From: Kappaphycus alvarezii
Lineage: Eukaryota > Rhodophyta > Florideophyceae > Gigartinales > Solieriaceae
Length of the DNA: 64,000 nt
NCBI GenBank assembly: GCA_002205965.3
Contig: NADL03000608.1
Coordinates: 682,001 to 746,000, forward strand
Direction: 5' to 3'
The translations under genes and the position numbers were made by a program. The notes below the pieces were generated by a model that did not search any database, was not told where the DNA came from, and saw only the letters and a program-made list of their open reading frames with translations. The stretch's first letter is position 1. Each line of letters starts with the position of its first letter. This document shows, piece after piece, positions 1-12,300 of this stretch.

Positions 1-3000
1 TGAGTGGCTTGTGAAAGAATATGCTAAGAGGTAGAACCAGATGAGATGATTCGTACCGCCATAGAGGCCCGGCTCAACTTCGACGATTTGTTAAGCTCAT
101 TGGTATACTTGTGTGATCTCTATGAAAAGGCTGGGTTCAACGCCCAAGCCAAGTACGGAATGCTGCGTAAGGCGGCGATGGGGATAAGCGGCTCTCCGAT
201 TTCCTCCTCATCAAGGGCCCTCACACTTTTAATGAACTGAAGGGTACCATAGTAGAATTTGTCAAAAATTCGGAGACGTTTCAGTCACTAAGTGAAATAC
301 CGAGGGAAACCCGTACATCTATGCCGATCGTGCATCCTGAAAAGAATTATCAAAGGCCAGCTACTAGCGCAGCAGCATTGGAATCAGTCAGGAGCGATGT
401 CAAAAACTTGGAAGAATTGTTAGTTGGAAAGCCTTACTCTTACCATTAAGAAGAACCAGTCTGGGGCCCCCAAGGCCGCAGAAGTCTGTTCCTACTGTCA
501 CAAGCCTGGACACTTTGCAAATAGGTGTCCTGATAATCCACATAGAAACACTCGTTGTGGAAAGTGCGGTCGATATGGGCATCATGAAAGTAACTGCTGG
601 TCTAAAGACAACAGAAAAGCAAATTTATCGGACGCAAGGAGCGAGTCAGGACCAGAGATGAAATCTTACAAAACAGAAAGGATCAAAGTTGACGGATGCC
701 GGTAACGTATCCATCGCTGAAGAAATCAGTCAAGTCAATGTGACAAAAAGGGATGGGGAAGGGAACATTTTATCGAAAAACCTAGGCTAGATTATGGAAT
801 GCTGGAACATATCCCAGCACCTGTACCTCCTCGAACCAAGAGGTCTGATCAAGTTGTTCCAGGAGTTGGAGTCACTCGGCCAAGAAGACGAAAAGAGTAA
901 GAAATTTAAGAATATCCCAAAGGACGTACTAGAATATGTGAAGAAGTACAATTTGGTGGCTGAGCTTGCATCAGCCCCAACTGGGATAACGTTTGGTCAA
1001 CTTTTGAGGGGCGACGCAGAGGACGAGAAAGAACTCAAAAAAATTATCAGGTCTAATAAGTCCGCTAAGGGTAAGAAACTGTTTCTTCAATCGGCCTCGA
1101 CAGCACCAAGACGTCTTAAACTAGTACCAGTCAAAGTATTGGGAATGCAAACCCAAGCTCTTTTCGATTCGGGCGCTGTTCCAAACCTTATTTCAGAAAC
1201 TTTGGTGACAGATCTAGGTCTTGAAATTATTCCAACTACTCGAAGAATAACTGTGGCGGATGGAACCGTATCAAAATGCATGGGCACTGTTGACAAGGTT
1301 TCCGTGTTCTTTGGGGACTCTAAAGTTGATTTAGACTTTCTTGTCATGCCTGATCCCTTTCGATGCAATCATTGGCTGCCCTACCATGGAAAGACTAGGG
1401 ACCTGCATTGACTTGGGCAACCAAATCGTTTCAGTTAATGTTGACGGCAGAACCGTGAAGATGCCCCTGGATTTCGACAAAAGCACACATCCGGTAGATT
1501 TGAAAGAAACGGACAGTGAAGATTTCACTTCTAGCTATGACAGCGAAGATTTCGAACCAACTAACACTTTCGGAAGTGGAGAAGGGTACGCTCGGGGGAT
1601 ACTGAACATGGCATGGGATGATTATGATTCTGGGTTTGAAACAGATGAAGACTGGAATTCTAGGGTAGGTGTGACACCTGAATGTGTTTCTTTTTGCGAT
1701 AATATCGAATCAAAGGACGGAATTCGGAGCATGAAAGAAGATTACAATTGCAAGGAAAACAGGAATATATCGGATTCCATATCTGAAGATGTGAGCACGC
1801 CGGAAAAGGTCCTTCAAAATATTGAGGTTGAGAATCAAGAAGAAAAGGGCGCCAAATGGCAGAAATCCAAGGAAAAGTGCAGCACCTTCCCGCCGCCGCC
1901 TCACTGAAAATATCCGACATGTTAGCATCTTCCGAAGTAATTGCATGGAGTGTATCAGATTTAAGACAAGCAAGTGTACCGGTCACTCACTCATTTGAAC
2001 TTACCGATACTCAACCAATTTACCACAGGCCTAGACGTCAACCGCCCAAAATATGACCAATTTATCTCAGAGAATGTTACAAGTATGCTGGAAAATGATA
2101 TTCATTCGGCCAGTTTTCATCCCATGGTCATTTCCAGTTGTGGTCGCACCAAAGAAGGATGGAAAGCTGCGTTTTTGCGTCGATTACCGACAACTGAACC
2201 AGAGAATGATACCCGATCGATTTCCGATTCCGAACATGGAGGAGATCCTCGAGGACTTGAAGGACGGGAGATACTTCACCTCAATTGATCTTTACACTGG
2301 TTATTAGAGATTCCATTAGATGAAAAAAGGAAATAACAACTTTTACCAGCAAAGCCGGTACATTCAGGTTCGAAGTGATGCCTTTTGGTCTCATGAATGC
2401 CCCAGCTACATTCAAAGAATGATGAACGAGGTTTTGAAAGGACTTCCATTTGCAAGAGTTTATATCGATGATGTGGTGATATTCTCAAAAACCTTGGATC
2501 AGCACATATCGCATGTCAAGACTGTGGTGGAGAGAATAGATGCGTACAGCCTAAAATTAAGTTAAGCAAATGCTTCTTTGCGAAAACGTCTATCCAATTA
2601 CTCGGTCATATCGTCGATCAAGAGGAATTAAAGTGGATCCAGAGAAAACGAAAAAATCAAGTTGGCACCCAGGCCCGCTTCAAAGACGGAGGTTCGAAGC
2701 TTCTTAGGACTGGCCTCATATTACAGAAGATTTATCAAGATTTCGCCAAACTGCAGCACCGTTACATGCCAGCACTACGAAGAACGGAAAATTTTACTGG
2801 AACAAGGAAATACAGACTGCATTTGAGGAGCTTAAAGATAAGCTATGTGTCCCCCAGTGCTCATGTACCCAGATTTCAAGAGACCATTCGTTGTGGAGAC
2901 AGATGCCTCAGAACGGTCTTTGGGTGCCATTTTGTCCCAAAAAGACGAAAACGGAAGACTACACCCTGTTCAATTCGCAAGTCGCACTCTGAATGATGCG

Positions 3001-4223
3001 GAAAGAGATACTCAGTCTGCGAAAAAGAAGCGCTCGCTGTTGTCTTCGCACTGAAAAAGTTTCGTTATACCTTTTATCACTCGAGAAATTTGTCTTGATA
3101 ACTGATCACCAGGCACTTAAGACAGCATTCCAAAAGAAAGATGTACATCACCGCTTGGCCCGATGGCTCGACATTTTCGCAGAATATCGGTTTGAAATTG
3201 TGTATAGGCCCGGACGCAATAATCAGCCTGCCGATTACCTATCCCGCTTGAGGGATCCATTGATTCCAAATGAAAAAGCTTCCGAGACATCGTCGGAGTT
3301 GCCGAAGTTCAAGTGCCGATCGACGAGTACGAAGCTTATATTCACGGACTTATTAAATTCCTTGATGGACTAGAAATTAGAAAGGTTGATCTCGAACACA
3401 GAAATTGGGTACGCAGGAACCAAAAGGCCTTTACATTGTGGAATGGGAAACTCTTCCGACACACAAAAGCCGGTCCTCGACTAGTGGCCCCTTTGAAAGA
3501 AAGAATCAAGATCTTGAGGACTTTTCATGATGAGTTAGGGCATTGGGATCTCGAAACAACCAAAAAATTCATTACGGAGAGATTCTGGTGGCCAGTATCC
3601 TAAGGACGTCTATAATTTCGTGAAAAGCTGTGACAACTGTCAAAAATTCACTCCGATACGAAAGTATAGAGACCCTAAGCTTCCCAGTTTCCGCTCTCTT
3701 TGAAACCTTCTCAATTGACTTTGCCGGCCCATTCAAGGAAACCTCTTCCGGAAACAAATACCTCCTTATAGGGGTGGAACATCTTACTGGATGGCCAATA
3801 GCAGTTGCAGTTGAGGAGGCCAATGCTGAGGTGGTCCTGAGATTCATCGAAAAAGAAATAATTGAACCGTTTGGTCTTCCAAAAAGGATCATCTCAGATA
3901 ACGCCCTTTGTTTTACTGCAACTTCACTGCTTCGTTTTTTGGAAGAGAAGGGATTCAGCTGAAGACAGTTCTCGCATACGCTCCTATGTCAAACGGTAAA
4001 GCGGAGAGGATGGTTGGAACCATCAAACGAGCAATATCGAAAACTATGTCGAGAATGAAATCCAGTGGGAAGATGCCTTACCAAAAGTGTTATACGGCTA
4101 TCGTCGAAGAAGAGGAAGAAGCGGACGGTCACCGTTTGAGCTAATGTACGGAAGGCTCCTAGAATGTTACAGAGGAGTATGGAAACAAATATTATCGATG
4201 AAGAGAGTAGAGAGGTCGAACTA
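1..4223 (+). mobile_element. A1: truncated Ty3/gypsy element, family A, internal region
   Basis: Internal part of a gypsy retrotransposon cut by the left window edge. Parts in order: gag with two CCHC knuckles (about 485-600), an aspartic protease region with DSGA (about 1150-1350), reverse transcriptase with a YIDD box (about 2050-2570), RNase H (about 2840-3130), and integrase with an HHCC-type zinc site and catalytic core (about 3500-4200). It is nearly collinear with element A2. Similarity stops abruptly within the integrase C-terminal region near 4223, and no 3' LTR follows, so the 3' end is lost. The coding region is broken at many places (more than ten). A1 and A2 share derived gag states that A3 lacks, so they belong to one sublineage. 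Confidence 0.93.
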
Positions 4224-4680
4224 GGTAGATATGTGGGTTGGTACCCAGTAATTTGTACCGGAGCGTAGATACCGTATATTGGCCAAACCATTTGCGAAAC
4301 CGTAAAATGCATCGAAAACTGTAGATGGCACTACAGTCTACCAGAAGGTGGAAGGGAGGCCTATAAACTTGCATTCAACATGTTGCAAGATCCCTAGTCA
4401 CGTTATTGAAAACGTTTACGATGGTAATTTGGCGGGAGAATGCTTAAAGTAGCAATCTTTAGAAAGCAAGATAACTATTCGTTTTGCCTTCATAAACAGT
4501 ATAAATTCTTGTCCTTCTTCAAGGGCAATGTGCATCTTGCCAGGCAGCTAAATTACAAATAAGGACTCCCAGTAGATCTGCTCGTGGAAGGGAGGCATTA
4601 GGTACGAGGCTCGAGTTGAAGGAAGATGCGTTTGGAGACCTTATATCCACAGTTTCAGTCTTGAGATTTGACCCAATGCA
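4224..4680. other. Non-coding stretch after truncated element A1
   Basis: No open frame of note, no LTR and no repeat that I can match elsewhere in the window. It begins exactly where family-A similarity ends. Confidence 0.4.
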
Positions 4681-4914
4681 ATGTATACCATTCAACAAAG
4701 TGCGAAATATCGTGCCATCTGGGCTATAGAGCTCGATGGTATTTTCAAAAATCCGGACATGTCATCAAGCAGCGTTAGTGGGCTTTCTTCAGGTGGTGGG
4801 CGGCCGATGGTTGTGGAAGTTGGGAAAGATGAAGTGATCAGGTACTTTGTAGAGGAAGGAAGTCATTACGAGGAGGAGGCTGCCAAAGAATTTGAAAGAA
4901 CTGAATGTTTTTGA
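4681..4914 (+). CDS. Hypothetical ORF, 77 aa, unrecognised
   Basis: An ATG-started frame with a Ser/Gly-rich stretch (SSSSVSGLSSGGG) followed by an acidic segment with several Glu pairs. It lies 58 bp upstream of the longer ORF at 4973 and in the same orientation, so the two could be parts of one gene separated by an intron or a frame break. I do not recognise it. Coding status rests only on openness and on the neighbour. Confidence 0.25.
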   Translation: MYTIQQSAKYRAIWAIELDGIFKNPDMSSSSVSGLSSGGGRPMVVEVGKDEVIRYFVEEGSHYEEEAAKEFERTECF

Positions 4915-4972
4915 ATTTTCGATGGAGCCCATAGATGGGCTGCTCTAGTATCTTGCTGGAAATCACCCTGAG

Positions 4973-5869
4973 ATGTGGCAGGGATTCAAGTGGTTTTTGG
5001 AGATGGTTCGGAGTGATAGTATAGATCGTCTGCGGGAATATGCACGAAACAACAATGAGAAGCAGGTCGAGGAGCATTTTGTACTAGTTACGTTAGGCGA
5101 TAAACTTGGACAGTTGAAAAGAATCAATATTTATCTGGAGCTTCCGGTAGGGGTAAAAAAAAAGGTGACGCACGAGATGGTTGCTGAAAAGTATGCGGGT
5201 GGGAGGAAGAGGTACACTCACACCATTAGACAGCTTGCAGGAGTAGCATTCCGGCTACCAAATGTGGTCATCAGAAGCATAAAAGATACGATTTCGATTG
5301 AAGATTCACTTCTTTTCCGCGCTAGTAATTCTGCTTTTACAAACAAGGTATTAGAACTGGGTAGCGGTGAAGTTGTCCTGGATGATATTCGTGTTTACAG
5401 AAAAGCAATAAGTACAAATTCTATCTGCGTTGCTACCCAGTTTTTGAACTCTGACTGCGTTGAAGATCAGCTAAATGCATTAGAGCAGGTCAAGTACTAC
5501 TGCAGACACAATTCATTTCGGTCTGTGAGTGGCCATCGATTGAATGATTTTACGAGAAGGGCGCGGGACGCTCGCGGGGAAAGAGACAAATTGAACAAGG
5601 TAATTTTTCATCTGGACTTGGGCACTGAGTGGCCAAAGGTCATGCACACTCTGCGGGACATTCTCCTACAGACTACCTGTATGGATACGGCCGTTGAATC
5701 CAATAAAGAGAACACAACAGCGCTTCTCCCCAAATCTTTAAAATGTTCAAAAAGGAAATCCCTCTGTTGGAGGATCGCCGAATCCAAGGAGCTCTTTCGA
5801 GCGAAAGTTCTAACAGCCCTGCGGAAACTCCCGGTACCGAGCAAGGGTCTCTCAACAATGCAGATATGA
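4973..5869 (+). CDS. Hypothetical protein, 298 aa, unrecognised
   Basis: The longest uninterrupted frame between elements A1 and A2. The product is mixed-charge and soluble-looking, with no signal peptide or membrane segment. It has a lysine-rich patch near residues 60-65, several Cys residues in the second half, and a basic region near residues 195-215 rich in Arg. No motif identifies a family. The flanks are decayed mobile-element DNA and small broken ORFs, so it could be a host gene, a gene fragment, or part of an unrecognised mobile element. The first in-frame ATG was taken as start. An 897-bp frame in moderately AT-rich DNA is unlikely by chance but not decisive. Confidence 0.4.
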   Translation: MWQGFKWFLEMVRSDSIDRLREYARNNNEKQVEEHFVLVTLGDKLGQLKRINIYLELPVGVKKKVTHEMVAEKYAGGRKRYTHTIRQLAGVAFRLPNVVIRSIKDTISIEDSLLFRASNSAFTNKVLELGSGEVVLDDIRVYRKAISTNSICVATQFLNSDCVEDQLNALEQVKYYCRHNSFRSVSGHRLNDFTRRARDARGERDKLNKVIFHLDLGTEWPKVMHTLRDILLQTTCMDTAVESNKENTTALLPKSLKCSKRKSLCWRIAESKELFRAKVLTALRKLPVPSKGLSTMQI

Positions 5870-8631
5870 GACAAGTTCTTGAATGAAAAAGCAATGCTAC
5901 TGAGCTATGCCTCCTCTCGCCCTTGATCCATCCGAAGAAACCAATTACGGCACTACAACGGATCCACATCTGAGTATTAGAGAACGTCATAGCATCGAAC
6001 TTGTCCCAGATTTGAGCCATGCAGTAAATAATCTTGATAAAACTGGAAGTGATGGCAATGTCACATCTAAAATTTTCAACAGAATGGGAACCAGATGAGT
6101 ACATAGCACCTGGCAAGAATTTGAAGAGGAACAGTATGCTGGGGAAGAGAAATTCTATTGCATTTTCAAGCAATCACCAAGGCTTTTGCAAGACGAGCAG
6201 TATTCTTCAAAGAAGAATTACAAAATTCATTTGAATGGGAATGAAATGACGGAATTTGCTGTCTTCGTCAACAAGGTACTCTTTCCAGGCGGCTGTGTCA
6301 TATTTATTTGAATACACGCCCTGCATGGTCTCTGGCTAAAAGATTTTCTCACAACTGTTTTTCGAGTGATGCAGCACCTTTTTTTTTTGTTGCAGAGACC
6401 GGCACATACAAGCTACCCGGGAGGGAGTTTTTCCGAGGGATTCTACCCTTTCAGGAATAGTTGGAATTTCTCCAGGGATCACCCCAGAGGGGCGTGGATA
6501 CCAATTTAACTCAAGAGCCCCGTACCATGTGTTCGATTTCGACCTTACACGAAATGCGAATGTTACGATAGAGTTGACTTTTCCGTTGGAAAAATAAGGC
6601 ATTCAGCTAAGGGTAAGTTGGTTGGAGTGGAGGAGTTATCACCTTTGCTAATCGCTGAAATGTTGGATACGTTCTGCCGGAGCGGAGGCAAAGTCATAGA
6701 TCCATAAGCTGGCACAATGTCTGTAGGGGTAGCCTGTGTATCTACCCAGAGGGAGTGACTTCTGGTCGAGATGGACTGCTACAACCAAGCAAGGAACAGG
6801 TTAAATCATTTAGCCCAGGAAAGTGAGCGTTTGATGCCTTCAATTTGCATGAGCACTAGATCGCATACTATGGAAGACGATGATGGATCTCATAGAATTA
6901 TGCGAGCGACGCTTCAAGCTGCAATATATTGTGTCGGTAAGGCTACTTCAACTAGAGAGCGCGTGGGGGACAGAATTGAGAAAAATGATGACAGATGGAG
7001 TGGAAAGGGTGAGAACCGATCTAATGAGCCCTTAGATGAGCTCTATAGCTCTGGGCATTAGGAAAGTAATTCAGATGGTCAGAATGTACTTTTATCCCCA
7101 GTGAGGGGAGCCAAAAAGAGGCATGAAGAAATGGTATCCGGCGAAGATTCATAATATAAAGAACAAACTGATCATGAGTTCCTGGAGAATCAGAGGAAAA
7201 AGCTCCGGTTTTCGAAGCACTCTGTTCACAGGAAATTGCGGGTGACTGATGAAAGGCCAAACTGGTCTGAACGTACCACTGATCGTAATGAGAGGCATTG
7301 TTCGAAGATCTGAACACCAGTGACCATAGACCTTTCAATTGATGAAGAGAATGAGCCAAACATCCGACGCTAACCTCTCAAAAGGCCTCTTACGGGACTT
7401 TAAAGAAGCACCGAAAGACAACGTCTAAACATTGTGATAAATAAAACTCATAGTTACCCCGCGATTTAACAAATATTATGGATTTGGTTTAGCAACTGAC
7501 TTAGATATTTTATTCAATGATATTTAGACTCATAGGAAGCCCAGCGCAGGGTTTCGGGCTTTTGGGCTACATAGAATCAAAAGGTTGAGGAGCCTCATCT
7601 AATCAGCCGCGATTGACACAAACGGCAACATACTACAACAAGCGAGGCGACGACTATAAGCAGACGATTATTTTCGGCCGATGGCTGGTACCTTGCTTCA
7701 ATCAATGCGTGCAGCTGCCCACGTTTCTTGAAGACTCAAACTCCTTAGGTGAGGATCTGCCAGCCACAGGTATAATCCGAAAATTGCCCTTTTCCCATTT
7801 CTAATCTTATCGGTCAGCGGAAACTACGCTTACCGATAAGATTCCTACCTTCGCTTCGCGGTGTAGCTAAGCAAAATTATTTAGGCCTGCATTTCGGCGT
7901 TTCTGAACCGATGGTGGCGCAGCCCATTGACGGCTCCCTGTGGAGATTGACATAATGAGTTATTGCTTAACCTGTATACCATGGTCAGTCCCTCTGTCAC
8001 CCTCTCCCCTCTTGGCTGACAGCGGGCAGACATCAATGGCCGGAAGCTGAACCGCTTACTACCGATTTACTTCTGTTGTGTACGTGATTAGACAGTATCG
8101 ATCTCTACGAAAGACAAGTTCCACATCATTAGATTGATTAGTGCTTCAGATGGTAACGAAAACTGATTCTGTATACATTTATGCAAGTACAGTACTGCTC
8201 ACCCTCTATCCTAAGCCCTAAAATCGTTCCACAGTCCTCGATCCCACCACTATCCATTTCCAAGCTGGATATGCCAGATACGACAGGTATCGCGCCCTTT
8301 GCGATCTTCTTAAAATTGATTTCTACCCGATGGGTTTTGATATCTACTGAACTGTTGGTCCTGGGACCGGGCTGGGTTGCATCGCATCTCCGAGTACGTC
8401 GCTTCCCGAAAAGGGACTAGTCCTGTTGCCGAACTTCAACGACTTTTACTCGTTCTCAGTTCCGTGGTCCAACAACGTACTGCAATTGCTATCAATCGCA
8501 GAAAGCTACAACGCACTGTTCTGTGATTCTGTAGTCCTGGTATGTTCATGAATCAGTAAAGTCTCTCTTTCTCTGCTTTGTTTATTCTGACGGAATAGAA
8601 GTTTAACAAGATTCAGTGACTTAGCTATTAT
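5870..8631. other. Degenerate intergenic DNA without a recognisable gene
   Basis: Only short overlapping ORFs are present (for example plus-strand 5907-6098 and 6771-7061). Several plus-strand stretches around 5900-7060 look protein-like in alternating frames, which suggests a decayed coding region, but no family can be named. The last part (7850-8631) is unremarkable up to the target site of element A2. Confidence 0.4.
7803..7843. repeat. Inverted repeat, 12-bp perfect arms
   Basis: Arms AATCTTATCGGT (7803-7814) and ACCGATAAGATT (7832-7843) are perfect reverse complements around a 17-nt spacer. No poly-T tail follows, so it is not an obvious terminator. Function unknown. Confidence 0.7.
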
Positions 8632-8636
8632 GATAC

Positions 8637-9354
8637 TGATGTGCGCAAATTCGCACACGAAAAAATTTAGATGAGGACCATAATTGTATACAGTATTGGA
8701 ACTGGGAAGATATTTTTACAGTTTTTGAATTTGCAAGATATTTTTAATTTGGGTGAGTGTGGCAAATTCATCGGTTGATTTTTTATTTTAGGACACGCTG
8801 TCATAGTGGATGTCAGTACAGTTCTAGGTTGTGGGTGATACTACGAGTGACTCTGAAAGGTCTATATAATGGCCACATCAATTCCCACCCTGGCCGATGG
8901 GTGGCTGGCATGGGTATGGCACCTAGATATTTACCTTGAGGAAATATCTTCTAATGGTCTCTCTGGTTCACACGATTCCCGTGAATGCATTTTATGGTTA
9001 TTAGTCTGTTTGTTTGAAGACTTTTAGGATAGCCAAAAGTCTATATAAGCCGAGTAAACTGCTTCCTCTAGTGGAGGTCAAGCAAGTTGGCAGACAACTT
9101 CAGGTCAAGCTCCGAGTAGTAGGAAGTTGAGAGTCAACTTCAGACCCTAGAAAACTTTTTCCTAAGCTGGTCGCAGAGCATCAGTGGTAGACCCTGCCCC
9201 TTTTATACTTGCTTGTAGCCCTCTCAACTCTCTCCCATATACACTCCTTTTTATTTGTTCAACTATACCACGGTAGCACTTTTGTCGCTCGCAACACCTC
9301 CGTCTTGGGGTAGTTGGTTCTAAGTATCTCTTCTCCGACGATTTACCCCTATCA
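8637..9354 (+). repeat. 5' LTR of A2 (718 bp)
   Basis: Begins TGATGTGCGC, ends ACCCCTATCA. The first 12 bases or so include a small inverted repeat (TGTGCG...CGCACA). There are two TATA-like boxes: TCTATATAATGG at 8861 and TCTATATAAGC at 9040. In other family-A LTRs a gene lies between the equivalents of these boxes. Two short hairpins (9083-9141) follow the second box. Confidence 0.95.
9083..9141 (+). promoter_or_regulatory. Twin hairpins just downstream of the LTR promoter
   Basis: Two adjacent inverted repeats: AAGTTG-GCAGA-CAACTT and GAAGTTGA-GAG-TCAACTTC, separated by about 20 nt. They are conserved in A2, A3 (27841-27899), A4 (about 17604-17662, weaker) and A5 (36907-36963), although the upstream LTR sequences differ. 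The position 40-100 bp after the TATATA box puts them at the expected start of the element RNA. Confidence 0.6.
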
Positions 9355-12300
9355 TTTGGTACTCTTGTGGAGGGGGTTGCACCCGAGGTATTCGAGTTGA
9401 GCAGTCTTAGGGAACCATTCGAGGGGATTTCTTTTCTGTAATCATGGATCTCAACGCTGCTCGTATAACGTTCACAGGGGGCAAGAATGAAGACGTTGAG
9501 GAGTTTCTCTATACATATGTCAACGTTGTGATGCGTGAGAAGAGCGATGAAGAGAAGGCCGAAAGTATCTTCGCCTATCTTCATGGTGACGCAAAGCACA
9601 AATATAAGGCCAAGTTTATCAACGGGTGGTCTCTTAACGGGAATGGGCGTAACTTCGGTGAGGTATGTGAGTGGCTTGTGAAAGAATATGCTAAGCAGGT
9701 AGAACCAGATGAGATGATTCGTACCGCCATAGAGGCCCGGCTCAACTTCGACGATTTGTTAAGCTCATTGGTATACTTGTGTGATCTCTATGAAAAGGCT
9801 GGGTTCAACGCCCAAGCCAAGTACGGAATGCTGCGTAAGGCGGCGATGGGGATAAGCGGCTCTCCGATTTCCTCCTCATCAAGGGCCCTCACACTTTTAA
9901 TGAACTGAAGGGTACCATGTAGAATTTGTCAAAAATTCGGAGACGTTTCAGTCACTAAGTGAAATACCGAGGGAAACCCGTACATCTATGCCGATCGTGC
10001 ATCCTGAAAAGAATTATCAAAGGCCAGCTACTAGCGCAGCAGCATTGGAATCAGTCAGGAGCGATGTCAAAAACTTGAAGAAAGGTTGGAAACCCGATTC
10101 GATAATCGACTTGACATGATAACCTCGCAGTTGGAAAGCCTTACTCTTACCATTAAGAAGAACCAGTCTGGGCCCCAAGGCCGCAGAAGTCTGTTCCTAC
10201 TGTCACAAGCCTGGACACTTTGCAAATAGGTATCCTGATAATCCACATAGAAACACTCGTTGTGGAAAGTGCGGTCGTTACGGGCATCATGAAAGTACTG
10301 CTGTCTAAAGACAACAGAAGAGCAAATTTATCGGACGCGAGGAGTGAGTCAGGACCAGAGATGAAAATCTTACAAAACAGGGAAGGATCAAAGGTGGCGG
10401 ATGCCGGTAATGTATCCATCGCTGAAGAAATCAGTCAAGTTAATGTGACAAAAAGGGATGGGAAGGGAAACGTTTTGTCGAAAAAACCTAGGCTAGATTA
10501 TGGAATGCTGGAGCATCCAGCACCTGTACCTCCTCGACCAAGAGGCTTGATCAGTTGTTCCAGGGTGGGAAACATTCGGCCAAGAAGACGAGAAAGAGTA
10601 AGAAATTAAGAGTATCCCGAAGGACGTACTAGAATATGTGAGAAGTACAATTTGGTGGCTGAGCTTGCATCGGCCCCAACTGGGATAACGTTTGGTCAAC
10701 TTTTTGAGGGGCGACCGCAGAGGATGCGAGAAAAGAACTCAAAAAAATTATCAGGTCTAATAAGTCCGCTAAGAGTAAGAAACTGTTTCTTTAATCGGCC
10801 TCGACAGCACCAAGACGTCTTAAACTAGTACCAGTCAAAAGTATTGGGAATGAAAACCCAAGCTCTTTTCGATTCGGCGCTGTTCCAAACCTTATCTCAG
10901 AAACTTTGGTGACAGATTTAGGTCTCGAATTATTCCAACTACTCGAAGAATAACAATGGCGGATGGAACGCGTCAAATGCATGGGCACTGTTAACAAGGT
11001 TTCCGTGTTCTTTGGGACTCTAAAGTTGATGTAGACTTTCTCGTCATGCCGGAGCTCCTTTCGATGCAATCATTGCTGTCCTACCATGGAAAGACTAGGG
11101 ACCTGCATTGACTTGGGCAACCAAATCGTTTCAGTTAATGTTGACGGCAGAAACGTGAAGATGCCCTGGATTTCGACAAAAGCACACATCCGGAAGATCT
11201 AAGAGAGACGGACAGTGAAGATTTCACTTCTAGCTATGACAGCGAAGATTCCGAACCAACTAACACTTTCGGAAGTGAGAAAGGGTACGCTCGGGGACAA
11301 TGAACATGACATGGGACGATTATGATTCTGGTTTGAAAACAGATGAAGAATGGAATTCTAGGTAGGTTTGGACACCTGAATGTGTTTCTTTTTGCGATAA
11401 TATCGAATCAAAGGACGGAATTCGGGCATGAAAGAAGATTACAATTGCACGGAAAACAAGAATATATCGAATTCCATATCTGAAGATGTGAGCACGCCGG
11501 AAGAGGTCCTTCAAAATTTGGAGGGTGAGGATCAAGAAAAGGACCAGCGCCAAATTGGAGAAATTCAAAAAAAGTACAGCACCTTCCAGCCCCCGCCTCA
11601 ATGATAATATCCGACATGTTAACATCTTCCGAAGTAATTGCATGGAGCGTTTCGATTTAAGACAAGCAAGTGTACCGGTCACTCACTCATTTGAACTTAC
11701 CGATACTAAACCAATTTACCACAGGCCTAGACGTCAACCGCCAAAATATGACCAATTTATCTCAGAGAATGTTACAAGTATGCTGGAAAATGATATCATT
11801 CGGCCAGTTTCATCCCCATGGTCATTTCCAGTTGTGGTCGCACCAAAGAAGGATGGAAAGCTGCGTTTTTGCGTCGATTACCGACAACTGAACCAGAGAA
11901 TGATACCCGATCGATTTCCGATTCCGAATATGGAGGAAATCCTCGAGGACTTGAAGGACGGGAGATACTTCACCTCAATTGATCTTTACACTGGTTATTG
12001 GCAGATTCCATTGGATGAAAAATGCAAGGAAAAAACAACTTTTACCAGCAAAGCCGGTACATTCAGGTTCGAAGTGATGCCTTTTGGTCTCATGAATGCC
12101 CCAGCTACATTCCAAAGAATGATGAACGAGGTTTTGAAAGGACTTCCATTTGCAAGAGTTTATATCGATGATGTAGTGATATTCTCAAAAACCTTGGATC
12201 AGCACATATCGCATGTCAAGACTGTGGTGGAGAAATAGCTGCGTACAGCCTGAAAATTAAGTTAAGCAAATGCTTCTTTGCGAAAACGTCTATCCAATTA

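Noticed and set aside
8181-8420. 79-aa ORF upstream of A2
   Set aside because: No motif, no neighbour support, length expected by chance.
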